The notes below the pieces were generated by a model that saw only the letters and a program-made list of their open reading frames with translations, had not been told where the DNA came from and did no database searches. Both the position numbers and the translations under genes were made by a program. A stretch of 64,000 nt of DNA from Solanum dulcamara (taxonomy: Eukaryota > Streptophyta > Magnoliopsida > Solanales > Solanaceae): positions 42,328,935-42,392,934 of the forward strand of contig NC_077247.1 in NCBI RefSeq assembly GCF_947179165.1, given 5' to 3'. Positions 35,102-47,660 of the stretch are shown here, piece by piece (positions within the stretch are counted from its first letter, which is position 1; the number at the start of each line of letters is the position of its first letter).

Positions 35102-35807
35102 ATAACCCCGGGGTGTTTTGTTACACAAATGTATTGTACTATATTTATCTTCCCATAGTGGTTTATAATTAGTCGACTGTTAGGCGTGCATGAACAATTT
35201 CGTGTACTAATTATGCATTTCCAGAAGATTATTGTAACATGTTTGGGGAGATGTGATTGGAGTACATGAGGGTTGTCCTTGCTTCCATGCGTATAGGCTT
35301 GGTAGTAGGTTGGTGCATTGTACGTGTCTCCTTGGTTATTATTGGTATTGCTTCTTTTTTGAATTGGTTATTATTGGTATTGCTTCTTTTTTGAATGCTA
35401 TGTTATGATTTCCCTATTGTTTTCTATGTCCTTGTTACTTTTGTATCATTTTTAGCTCCCCTGATGCACATTACTTGAGGCGAGGGTATTTCGGAAACTA
35501 ACCTCTCTATCACTTCGAGGTAGGGGTAAGTCCGAGACTCTCCCCTTACTAACTTTGAAAAGCATTGATCCAATCCTTCAAGCAAACAATAACATCTCAA
35601 GTAGGGTGTTCAAGGGTTCGGTTTGATTCTATTTTTACCTAACATTGAACCAAATCTACCATCATGGCTTGCAAAATATATAAACAAAATCAAGCCAAAT
35701 AAAGTCGAATTTTTAAGTTGAAAATTTATTTTGATTTTTGCCGGTATTTCCATATTCTAATCTCCACATCAAATATCGCAATGCCATCTCAAACTGTATA
35801 AGCCATT
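35102..35807. other. KAE1 to PPR convergent spacer
   Basis: Includes the presumed KAE1 3' UTR. A 32-bp unit (TTGGTTATTATTGGTATTGC then TTCTTTTTTGAA) is tandemly repeated exactly twice at 35332-35363 and 35364-35395. About 35450-35565 (CTTGAGGCGAGGGTATTTCG, CTTCGAGGTAGGGGTAAG) is another fragment of the RTE-LINE 3' tail. No gene. Confidence 0.6.
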
Positions 35808-38800
35808 TCAAACTAACTCTACTGTCTTCACATTCTTGTGCATTGATCTAATCACTGTTGTAACTTGTTCAATCTGATCTTCACTAGAACAAGACGAAAG
35901 GAGCACTTTGGCTGTTCCACCATCTGGATAGCAACCTTCATCGATCATTTCCTCGAAGATTTCTAAGCATCTTTGGTACTGTTTCTTTTTGGAGTATGCT
36001 CCAAGTCGGGAAGTCCAAGTAACCACATCTGGCTTCAGGTTCTTAGCAGGAAGCGATTGGAAAACTTCTTCCATTTTCGCGATAAATCCTGAACGTCCAT
36101 ATGCATTGATCAAGATATTGTAGGTGCTGATATCAGCTATGTATGGTCCAGCTTCGATGACAGTCGAGAGTTCTTCCATTTTTGCAAACTGGCCAAGACG
36201 ACCATACAAGTTGAGCATGCTGTTAAGAAGAAAGGTATCTAGTTTCACTCCTGATTTCTGCATCTGATTCACGATTTCCTCACACTTTGACACATTACTG
36301 TTTCTAGAGTAGGCTGATATTAGTAACATGTAAGATTTCATCGTAGGAGCTATCCCCAGCCGCTTCATCTCATCAAACACGGTTTGTGCATCTAGTATAT
36401 ATTTTTCAGAAGAATGAAAAGACACAGTCAGTTAGAAACAAAGGAAACTTTCGTGAGATGCATATTGATTCAACAAGACCATGGACACAACTTGTTATCT
36501 ACCGAAACAGATAGCTTGAGACTGTTGAGAGCATTTTGTTTCTTGAACTTTTCATTTTCACTTCTCATCAATTTCATATTGAATTTTTTTTTTCTTTTCT
36601 ACTTTCTTATTTGATCTTATTCAGGGTATTATATGAATATGCGGTCAAAGGTTACAATTTTTATGCTCTGCAGATGAGAAAAGTGTCCTTTTAACAGAGA
36701 GAAAAGATACCTTCATGAAGACCAGCTCTTCCATAGGCATCCACCATAATATTATACGAAGCTCTGTCTGGTTCACAGCCCATATGCTGCATGAGAGAAA
36801 AGATCTCTGCAGCACCCTGAGGATAGCCTGCACGGCTGTTAAGATGAAAAGATCAATTCAGTTCCTTTAGATAAGTAATTTTTAAGAGAAGAACTAGTGG
36901 AAGGGGAAACATAACTCTGAACATACCTACAGAAGAATGTACATGTTCAAAGAAAAATGTGTACATTTATTGACTTGTACCATTAGGAATGTTCACGATA
37001 AGCTATAGATCGCAGAATGACATTTCTACATGCTTCTGCAGAAAGTCAAGTGTTCGTGTTTATATTCAGCCAAATGAAGTCCCTTGCTAGAAATTTGCAA
37101 ATCCTAACAGGACTGTTCCTTTTTCTTCTACCTGTTGGTCTCTCAAATAATCAACCTAAGACACAGCACTTTGAAGGGAGTCATGACTGAGTCCTATAAA
37201 GTAGGCCACTGGATAATAACTCGTCTCTTATGTTAAATTCTAAAGCTTATACTGGAAATGGTGGATGAGCTTGATATGATTATCTCAACATTATAGCAGT
37301 CAAAAAGGAGTCCAGTACTGAAAGATTAGCGGTGTTCACCTGTACGCTTCCATCAAGGCATTATAGGTGTAAACGTCAGGCTCAAACCCAGCTTCTTGTA
37401 GCTCTTCAAAGACTTCTTCAGCCTTTTCACATAGGCCACTTCTCGCAAATGCATTCACAAGAGCTGTATAGGTACAGATATTAGGTTTACATTTCTGAGT
37501 TTTCATCTCATTGAACATCTTTAGCGCCATGTAGGACTTATTTTCCTGCATAATCAATAAGTTATTCAATCAAATTGAGACACAAGGACAGATGGATGGA
37601 GCAACATCAGCAGAAAATTGTTCAATTAGACATGAACCAGAGCCCCAGAACTGTATATAAATCAAAATTTTCAGTTTTACCTTCCCGTACAAGTTGATCA
37701 GCATTGTATAAGTATCAGTAGATGGTTGGCAGCTTTCACGCTTCATCCTATCGAAGATTGCCAATGCTTTTTGTGAATTCCTTCCCTTCATTAACCCATC
37801 AATGTAAGCATTATATACAAGAGCACCTGCAGATGGCTGAAAGATCATATTCTGCCGAGTCTTAAAAGTATATAGACTGCATATAAGGCCGATCCAAATA
37901 ACTTTTATTTAGTCATCTGCTTCCATTTGTGTGGGCAGAATTGTGAAGCTTTCTTCACTCGCCCATGAGAACTGCAAAAGCAGCTCACAAGTCTAGCAAA
38001 AACGAATACCTAAAGTCGCCAATAAGTGATTGGGGAATTTAAGTGTTCATATCGTTTAGTTTTTTGGTGAAACTTGTAAGAAGAATATAGTTTACACATG
38101 TTAACTGATTTTCTTCCGGAGCAATTGGTTCTTTTTATACATCGTACATGGTTTAGACCCAATAGGTGCTGAGTTTGAGCTTACATAGACCAAGAGGAAG
38201 TAGTTATAAGTTTCCACTAGCATAGCATTGTGATTATGATGCTATTTGATTCTATAAGAACAGAAAAACAAGAAAACTTACTTGGAGGAAGGCCATTCTT
38301 CCGCATCTCAGAGAAGACAGCTTCAGCCTTCTCTATCAACCCACATTTGGAATAAGATTTCAGAAGAAGTGCATAAGTATCTTCAGTCGGGACACATCGA
38401 GCATCAACAAGTGCCAGATAAGTAGATTCTGCTTTCTTAACAAGTGAACTCTGCCCATAAGCTTCTATAAGCAAATTGTAGCAAATCACATCTGCCTGAA
38501 AGGAACTCCTACACAGTATCCATTCACACATCTGCAAAGGAGTATTACTTATTTAAACGAGGCTCCATCTTGTAGGCTGGAATGAGTGGATAGTTAATAA
38601 TAGCACACTTATCATATGACAATATGAGAGATGAATATGTGGGGACACAGACAACTGAACGAAGCCAGAATATGAATAGATGGCGCTATAGAGACACAAG
38701 ATCTTTACCAGTATGATCAGATCCCATTGTTTGTTGATTCGAAGTTGAACTGCTACATTAATTAAATCATCCCAGGTGTGATTGGTGGGAGGTAGAGTAT

Positions 38801-39205
38801 CCAAGGAAGACCAAATCTTCTGTGGATCTCTTTCCTTCTTTATAAAAGTTAGAATTTGCTGAGCAATTGGACTTAGCACTGGGAATATACCATCAACAAA
38901 ACCAGATCCATATTTCCATCCTCTGCCCCTCAAAGAACCACCTGCACAATAGTCATGAATTTGGCATCTGGAGGGAGAAACACATATATATGAAAGTACT
39001 GCCATTATACATCAACCTACATCTTTTCCGTGAAACTTTTTTGTGATCAAAGTGTCTAAATCTGCCGCGTCTATCAATGAAAATGCTATCTTGCCTCCAC
39101 TTCTCTACACGAACATCATTGGAGGCATTTACTTTCCATCTGAATCCGCCTTTACTGATTCTTGGTTCAAAAAGGATATGATTCAATGGACATTTAGAGA
39201 CCAAC
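35808..39205 (-). CDS. Pentatricopeptide-repeat protein (At2g35130-like), 5' end unresolved
   Basis: A P-class PPR protein; such proteins bind organellar RNA sequence-specifically. Seven exons join in phase: 39021-39205, 38709-38941, 38282-38531, 37681-37826, 37340-37545, 36711-36835 and 35808-36391. Together they give about 575 residues with around ten 35-residue repeats: DVICYNLLIEAYGQ, PTEDTYALLLKSYSK, PNICTYTALVNAFARSG, PDVYTYNALMEAY, PDRASYNIMVDAYGRAG, APTMKSYMLLISAYSR, ADISTYNILINAYGRSG, PDVVTWTSRLGAYSKK. There is no E or DYW tail, so an editing role is not suggested. The first recognised exon (SKGGFRWKV..RRGRFRHFDHKKVSRKR) has no in-frame ATG; the frame begins at TTG and is closed just upstream, so a start exon further right is missing. 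Splice acceptor at 39206-39207 is tentative. Confidence 0.9.
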
Positions 39206-40896
39206 CTACATTAGCAGCTCAGAAGACGAAAAACTACTTAGTCCTACACTCGAAATGCATCACAGGACGCATTAACAAGGTAACACATTCTTGATATCAG
39301 AAACAAGACAGCGGAGCTGATTGATTTTGTTGCTACGTGATGCAATGCAATGACTCCACATCAAACATAACCTCATTTCCGAGCAAGTGCCTATAAGGTT
39401 GTAAAAAACATTAAAATTTGATAAATATGGTGTCCCTAGCAACTGCACTTCGACTAATTCCATGGGATACTTGTTACCTCCATCAGAAACATATACCAGG
39501 TAACTCACTCTGTCCACCAAGAAAATCACCTAGTGTTTTCTCACTACCAGAGTTTTGAACCTGAGACCTCATAACGTTCAACCTACTTCATTGACCACTA
39601 GTCCACACCCTGGGTGCAGAATGGTTTCTAACTCGAAGCAGTTTCTTATCTGTGAAGGAGATACTCACAACAAAGGGGCTGTGATTCAGTAATCAGTACT
39701 AAGGCACAATCATGGTGTATTTCTGACAAAGCAAAGACTTATTATCCTTTCGAATTGGTCATTGGGCATGGGCAGGAGAATTGTTACTTAGTAGATGGAA
39801 ATTACTGTAAGAGTTCATCTAACAAACACATGTAGTACATGAGGTGAATGACAGAAGTGGTAAGTACTACTACATAACAGGTAAACAATTCCAATTTTTT
39901 CTTTCAGTGTACATGTGACTTGATTAACCAATGTAAGTTTCTTTCTTTCATCTTATTAGTTTCATTTTTACATAATCTCACTCCAGTTAAGAGAGCCCAA
40001 ACACACAAAAAAAATGTTATCTTTTTCTGCGGCAGAGATCAAGAAACTATGAATGAATGAATGGCAAATGAATTAGAGTTCAAAATTCAAGAAACCAAGA
40101 ATGGAATGCACCAGAAGAGAAGAGAAATTACATGAAGATAAGGCCAGGACCTCAACTCTGTGTCCTTCACTTCTTCTGTTCTGTTTTTTGGTGTACAAAC
40201 ATGATTGTGTACCTAGTAAAATATCTACTGTACTAACGCATGCAGACAAAACACACAATGGTCAAACATCATCTTAAATTCCCCCTTCTCCCCCCCCCCC
40301 CCCCCCCCTCTCTCCCACTCCACGAATTGTGGATTTGAAATTTATGAATTCTGAATTTTAATATTTTTTTTCATGTTAGTTGGTTTTAAATTAATAATCT
40401 ACATCTATTAAATAGTATTTTAAGATAAAATACAAAATTTCAATCATATAAGGAATACCCATATATAAGATACATAATTTAAAAATTAGTATAGGTTGAG
40501 CTAATAAATAGACAGTTAACAACCAATCCAAATCTAAACGAGTTGAACGAGTCATATTTTTATGGGCTAAATTTATCGCTCCTATAATTAAGTATTTGGG
40601 TCTCAAGAAATTAATATTTTATCTCACGTTAAAAAGTGTGTGATATAATGTAAATAATGTATAATATATAACGTTAAAAGTATATGATATGACATATAAA
40701 CTCTTTTTAATTCCTTTTGTTTTAAACTATTATAAATACGGGGAACAGAAGGTGAAATGGGAGAGCAAAGTGAGAGAGTCTTTTTATAAATCAACCGATT
40801 AAGGAGATCAGCTGCAACATTACGAGAGTAACCTACGTACTTAGTAAACAAATTAAAACTTTTAAAACCTACTGGAGTATTAAACCAATATAGTAA
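39206..40896. other. PPR upstream region with a 19-C run
   Basis: Should hold the missing first exon and promoter of the PPR gene; neither could be assigned. 40290-40308 is an uninterrupted run of 19 C preceded by CCCCCTTCT. The remainder is AT-rich with only spurious short frames. Confidence 0.4.
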
Positions 40897-41313
40897 CACT
40901 TTATTTGGATGGTTGTTGCGTATTATTTCACAATGTATCGTATTATGTCGTATTGTATTGTACCACATGAGCACAATGTATTGATAGATTGTATCGTTTT
41001 CTAGCGTTACATAATGTCATATATTATAATTTGAATGATAAACTTACACGAAAAGTAGTGTACGAAGTAGAGCTACTATGAAAAGGTAGGGTAAATGATA
41101 AAATAAAATTATTAAATAATAAGTAAGATAAAATGAGAAGAAGATATTAAGATAACGGTGCAATAACACCAAATCGGCCGTTATACGAAATGAATCTTTT
41201 CGTCGTTACATAACAATGATTTTAAATGATACGATACAATAAAATTTAAATAATAATCAAATAAATTTACAGTACAATATAATACAACATGTAACAACTA
41301 TCCAAATGAGGCG
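40897..41313. mobile_element. PIF/Harbinger-like MITE, TAA target duplication
   Basis: A 417-bp element has inverted ends CACTTTATTTGGATGGTTGT and, at the right, the complement of CGCCTCATTTGGATAGTTGT, flanked by TAA (40894-40896 and 41314-41316). Subterminal repeats of TATCGTATTATG/ATACAATATAATAC type occur on both sides. Non-coding. Confidence 0.75.
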
Positions 41314-41547
41314 TAAATCTTCTATTATTACATTTAAATTTGAAATTCAGAATTGCACAGTCATATTATTAGATCACAAGAGTCTTGAGTGAGGCCAATT
41401 GGGGCAAATTCCAAAAAGTAAAGATTTTATTTTTAAGTAACCCACCAATCAATATTTTGCAGCCCAATTGGGCAAAATCTCAACTAAAACCAAGACATTT
41501 TAGGGAAAAAAATCAGACGAGCAGATTTCTCACTTCAGCCAAGTAAG

Positions 41548-44500
41548 TTAGCAATTATTCAATCCTTGTTGGAAAAGAAGCGAAAAGTGGATGTCCATGG
41601 GATCAATTTTTACTGTAATGAATAGTATTTCATTGTAGATGAATAATATTTTCACTAAATTTACCTGTTTTGCACTATAGTTCGTAGTTTTTTTCCTTTT
41701 AAATTTACCTATAAAAGGCATCTTCTGCCATACAAAAATATACACTCAATTCTCTCAACTCTCTTCCGTTCTCTTACTATTTCTTTTACTGTCTCTTTCT
41801 TTATTCTTATTAATTTGCTAAGTTAATCTATTTTACAACACGTTATCAGCACGAGCCTCCATCACCTTGAGCTATTTTAAAAAGGTAACAAAAGGAAAAA
41901 TATGGATATGCCTCAAATTTTATTTGGATCAATGATCAATCACGAGGATATTTGAATAATTGATAGTGGAACGACTCATGTCATTTTTAAGGACGAGAAA
42001 TATTTTTTTTACTTGCTTAAAAGAAAAGCAAATATTACTACAATTTCTAGTAATTCAAAAATGATTGAACGCTCCAGAAGAGCTACTATATTTCTGCCTA
42101 AGGAGACAGAAATTGTTATAGAAGATGTACTATTCTCTTCTAAATCCCAAAATACTTGTTAAGTTTTAAAGATATCCGCAGAAATGGATGTCATGTTGAG
42201 ACACTAAATAAAATGAATATTGAATACTTTGGTATAACCAAGAGTTTCTCAGGTTAGAAATATATTTTGTAAAAATTACCAACTTTGTCGTCTAGCCTAT
42301 ATTATGCAAAAAGTAGTGCAATTGAAGCACATTTGATCGTAAACCAGAAGTTTACTGATCTAAATATATTTGTGTTAAGGCATGATCGAATAGGTCATCC
42401 TAGATCAATAATGATGAGACAAATTCTTGAAAATTCAACTGGACATCCGTTAAAGAACCTGAAGATTTTTACGAATGATGAATTTTCATGTGCTGCTTGT
42501 TATCAAGGCAAATTAATTGTCAGACCATCGACCCTGAAGGTTGGCATCGAATCTCCTGACTTTTTAGAGCGTATACATGGAGATATATGTGGACCTATTC
42601 ATCTACCTAGTGGATTGTTTAGATATTTTATGATCCTAATAGATGCATCATCAAGATGGTTTCATATGTACCTGTTATCATCTCGCAACTTGGAGTTTTG
42701 CGAAGTTATTAACACAAATAATAAGATTAAGGGCGCAATTCTCAAATCATCCAATTAAGGCTATTCGCCTTGATAATGGTGGAGAATTTACATCCTAAGC
42801 TTTTGATGATTATTGTTTATTAATTGAGATAAGAATTAAAAATCCAATTGCTCTTGTTCATACTCAAAATGATCTTGCAGAGTCATTTATTAAACGCCTA
42901 CAATTGATAGCAAGACCACTACTTATGAAAATAAAATTGTCGATTACTGTTTGGGGTAATGCTATCTTACATGCAGCAGCACTTGTACGTCTCACAATTA
43001 ATATTTGGTAATAAGCCAAATATGGTACATTTATACATTTTTGGTTGTGTGGTATATGTGCCTGTAGCCCCACTACAACATACAAAGATGGGCCCTCAAC
43101 GAAGGTTGGACATATATGTTGAGTTTGACTCACCCTCCATAATTCGCTACCTTGAACCGTTAATATGAGACTTATTTACTGTTCGATTTGTAGAGTGTCG
43201 ATTTGATAAAACAACTTTTTCGCAATTGGGGGGGGGGAGAAAAAGGAACCCAAAAGAGAAATTGCGTGAAAATTTTTATCACAATCTCATTTTGTTCCAC
43301 GTATCCGCACATGTGAGCAGGAGGTCCAAAAGATCATCCACTTACAGAAAATAGCAAATCAAATGTCAGATGTATTTACTGATATAAAACGGATATCTAA
43401 ATCACATATCCCTGTAGTGAATTTGCCTATTCGGATTGATGTCCCAAAAAGACCATCTAATAGTATCATAGCTTCTGAATCCCAAACACGCCTGAAGTGT
43501 GGTAGACTATTAAGTTCAAAGGATTAAAATCCTAGAAAGAAAAGCGTGAGGAATAATAAAGATGATACTACAAAAGAACCTCTCGAAGAAGGTTAGGATT
43601 TGAGTAATCAAGATATTTCTCAAAAAATCAGTGAGCCCGAGACTCAAGTGAATGAAGAACTTTCAATAAATTCTACCGATGATGAGATAAATTTAGATCG
43701 ATCAAAAATCACAGTTGATAATATTTTTGCATATAATGTTGCACTTAACCTCATGCAAGGTAGTGAAAGTCTTGAGCCTAAATCCGTCGAAGAATGTCGA
43801 CGTAGATGTGATTGGCCAGAATGGCAAAAGACAATTCAATCAGAATTAGACTCACTTGCTAAACGTGAGGTTTTTGGACCAGTAGTCCGAACCCCTGAAG
43901 GTGTAAAATCAGTTTGCTATAAATGGGTTTTTGTGTGAAAACGAAATGAGAGAAATGAAATTGTAAGATACAAGGCACCCTTGTTGCACAAGGATTCTCT
44001 CAAAGACCCGAGGTCAACTATTAAGAAACATATTCACTGGTTACAGATGGAATAACTTTTCGATATCTCATCAGTTTAGCTGCATAAAAATCTTGAAATA
44101 CACCTAATGGATGTAGTTACAGCTTACCTTTATGGTTCACTTGATAATGAAATTTACATGAAAATTTCAGAAGGATTAAAATTGCCTGAAACATGTACTA
44201 AGTCTCAGGAGATGTACTCAATAAAATTATAAAGATCATTATATGGTCTAAAATAATTAGGGCGCATGTGGTATAATCGTTTTAGTAAGTACTTGATAAA
44301 TAAAAGTTATATAAATGATGTCATTTGTTCATGTGTTTTTGTTAAAAAAATGGAATCAAAGTTTATTATACTCGCCGTTTATGTTGATGACATAAATATC
44401 ATTGGAAACCCTAAAGAGGTCCAAAAGGTGATTGAATATTTTTTTAAAAAAAAATTGAGATGAAAGATCTTGAAAAGACAAAACTTTGTCTGGGTCTGCA

Positions 44501-45754
44501 AATTGAACATTTAGCAGAAGGGGTCTTTGTCCACCAATTCGTCTATACTCAGAAAATCTTTAAATGATTTTACATGGACAGAGCACATCCATTAAGTACT
44601 TCATTGGTTGTTCGATCATTTGAAGTGAATAAAGATCCATTTTGACCTCGAGAAAAGAATGAAGAACTTCTTGGTCTTGAAGTACCATATTTCAGTGCTA
44701 TTGGTGCACTTATGTACCTTACTAACGCAACCAGACCTGATATAACATTTTTTGTTAATTTGTTGGCAAGGTATAGTTCATCCCAACGTAATATAGATTT
44801 AACAAATTGCTTTTGTCTTAGTGAAGTTAAACTGTCAAAAAATGTTATAAAATACTTGTTCAAGGATCAATTTTGTATTATAATTTGTCTTTTGGATATC
44901 ATATCTATAAGCCTCTACTGATTAAGTTGTCTGGAAAATAATGTTAAAGTACCCACAATTATATTCGAAGACAATGCCGCGTGCATAGCTCAATTGAAAG
45001 GTGGCTTCATAAAAGGAGTCAGAAAGAAACATATTTCACCAAAATTATTTTTCACACATGATCTTCAAAAGAACGGTGATATTGATGTACAACAAGTTCG
45101 TTCTAATGATAATCTTGCAGATTTATTCACAAAGGCATTACCAACATCAACTTTTGAGAAGCTAAGATATAAGATTAGAATGCGTCGTCTCCACAATATC
45201 GAATGAAGCTTTAATTAGGGGGAGTAAAATATGTACTGTACTCTTTTTCCCTTAACCAAGATTTTGTCCCACTGGATTTTCCTGGTAAGGTTTTTAATGA
45301 GGCAGCACTCAAGGCGTATTACCAGATATGTGTATTTTTATTTTTTTTAGGCTTTTCCCACTGAGTTTTTTTAGTAAGATTTTGACGAGGCACAAGATTT
45401 ATCAATTTTCAGAATAAATATGTATATTATTTCTTATAAAGTTTTTATAGAGGCACATTATACATAGACATCCAAGGGGGATTATTATGTATTGGATATT
45501 GATTTTCAAGTGGACATGTTAGGTATTGAATGTGGATGTTCCTATCCTAGTAACACCTACCCACTTGGACAATTGTACAAATTGCCTGTAAAATTTGAGT
45601 TTTGTGTGCCTATATAAGTTGCACTCATTTATGCAACTTTAGTAAGAGAAGAACACAGATATTGAAAACATACAATTTCTCCTCTGTTTTTCTCCTTTCT
45701 TTTCCTTACTCTCTCCGCCTTATTCTGCTAAATTTAGTTTATTTTTATAACACA
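41548..45754 (+). mobile_element. Ty1-copia retrotransposon 1 (decayed, gag deleted)
   Basis: The 3' LTR runs about 45482-45754 after a purine tract (CCAAGGGGG). The 5' LTR ends at 41840 (TTTACAACA), followed by a primer-binding-like GTTATCAGCACGAGCC. Only the last 100 bp or so of the two LTRs resemble one another, so the 5' LTR is diverged or replaced. Compared with element 2, the leader GGTAACAAAAGG (near 41884) joins directly to the protease start ATGGATATGCC (41902), so all of gag is lost. The 5' outer boundary is approximate. Confidence 0.8.
41902..45206 (+). pseudogene. copia pol relic: protease, integrase, RT, RNase H
   Basis: Remains in order: protease (IDSGTTHVIF after an in-frame stop, about 41955); GAG-pre-integrase and integrase (42285-42758, with HDRIGHPRS, CAACYQGK, HGDICGPIH and LIDASSRW); more integrase to about 43170; RT (43600-43938, EWQKTIQSELDSL, and about 44340-44460 with AVYVDDINIIG); and RNase H end (44994-45206, NDNLADLFTKALPTSTFEKL). 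Stops and frameshifts separate every part, and 44790-44935 is replaced relative to element 2. Not functional. Confidence 0.85.
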
Positions 45755-47619
45755 TAGGATTTTATCAATATTTTACTTAATATGTAAAGTTGCTTAAAAT
45801 GACTTCCAATATTAGAATTAGCCTATCAATTATAATCACCTTTGTATGTTAAATAATTGATCTTCGGCCCCATGATATTCAAGTTTTGTATTGTGACTCT
45901 TGTATTTGCACGCACCTATTTTTATGACTTTTCACTATTTATCTGTATTTTCAAGTATGCTAATTAATTAATCTAGAAGCTTACTTGAGATTCTATGTAC
46001 TGATTGCTCGTCCTATCTGTTTTATTTGACAATGTGTCTAATTAGGATGATTATATTTTCTTTAGTCTAAAACCTACCTTAAAAGTACGCCCAATGTCTG
46101 TTGAATATTAAGTTGGGGCGTTAGACACCTTTTAGGACGTTATTTTTATTATTTCTTTTAGATCGCTTTAGAATTATAATAATAAATAAACCTAGAAGAG
46201 GTAGGGGTAGATCTGCCCTTCGAAAATGATGTAAGTCGACCTGAACAGAAATATGATAAAACACTATATTTTTGTCTTTCGATTAATAAACCGGTGCTGA
46301 TCCGAAGAATATGAATACATAAATATTTTTATCCCGTCTACTTTTAAATATTTTCATTTGTATATATCTGGAGTAGTTTAATATTTTATTTTTTTTTAAA
46401 ATAAAAATATTTCCTTTTAGGCATCACTAATTTCTATTGCTTTTACTCGTATTTATTTAGTTGATAATATTTAATTATCATGTATTAATTCTAACATTAA
46501 TTGTTTAGTTTAACTTAATTAAATCCTTTGAAGAGAGACCATTGTTATGATCATTTATTTTGTTTTAATGATTTATTTAAATTATCTCTCTTTTATTTAA
46601 TCGTTTTCATACCAAGTCTATTTCTCTTATAAATTATCCTAAATATTTTAAAGTTTATGTTTCTTTCAAACTGTTTAATGCCCCGATCATTGTTAAACAC
46701 ATTTTCCCAAAGTTAGTCAAAATTAAAGTTTTTCAAATCGTCGGACAACCGCGCGTTAATGACCACTTTGAATGCTTAACACCTTCTCAAAGTGGAAATA
46801 AGAACCTCTTACGCATTTTCTCTAAATTTTTAAGATTTAAATCTGTTAGGATCTTTTAAATTAAGTTTTCTTAATTTCTTTAAAAAATTAAGTAGCGACT
46901 TTTCTTTTCTAAAATTGATTTTTTCTTTATAAAGTTGAAATTAATTTTTAAAACCGTCTTTTTCTGACATAACAAATTTTATATCAGAACTTTAATTATT
47001 TTTAACTTTCTGTTTATATTGTTAGCTAATCTAATGTATTAAACAACATTAACTTACTGAATAATGCATAAGTTAATGATATGATTGTACAAATAATGAT
47101 GTATCATATCTTACTATTTTAAATTAATATGCTGTATCTTTTGCATAAATAGTGTTCATAAAAATATTATATTATGTATATATAATTATAAAAAAAATAT
47201 CTATATAATTTGTTGGTTCAATGCTGTTATTTCTTTGATTTTTTTGAACAAAACCAAAATTAAACCAAATATTATCGATTTCTAAAAATGTAAAACCAAA
47301 CTAGACCAAACCAAATAAAAAATCGATTTGGTTTGATTTTTCGGTTTGGATTGATTTTTACTAAAACATTTAAATTTAATTAATTGATAATCTAATTAGT
47401 TTGAGTTTGAAATGTTTAATGAAATATCTCGGCAATCTTACAAAGCCAATAATTAAATATGATTGATTCAAATTGAATAGAATTAGACAAATTAAAAAAT
47501 AAAAAGTAACTATACATTTAATTGTTTACAGTATTTTTATTATAATTACATTAATAATAAAATTTCAAAAATATGTGGATGATAATTAGTAAGAGATTAA
47601 CAACAAACTATAACAATAA

Positions 47620-47660
<41 letters not shown>

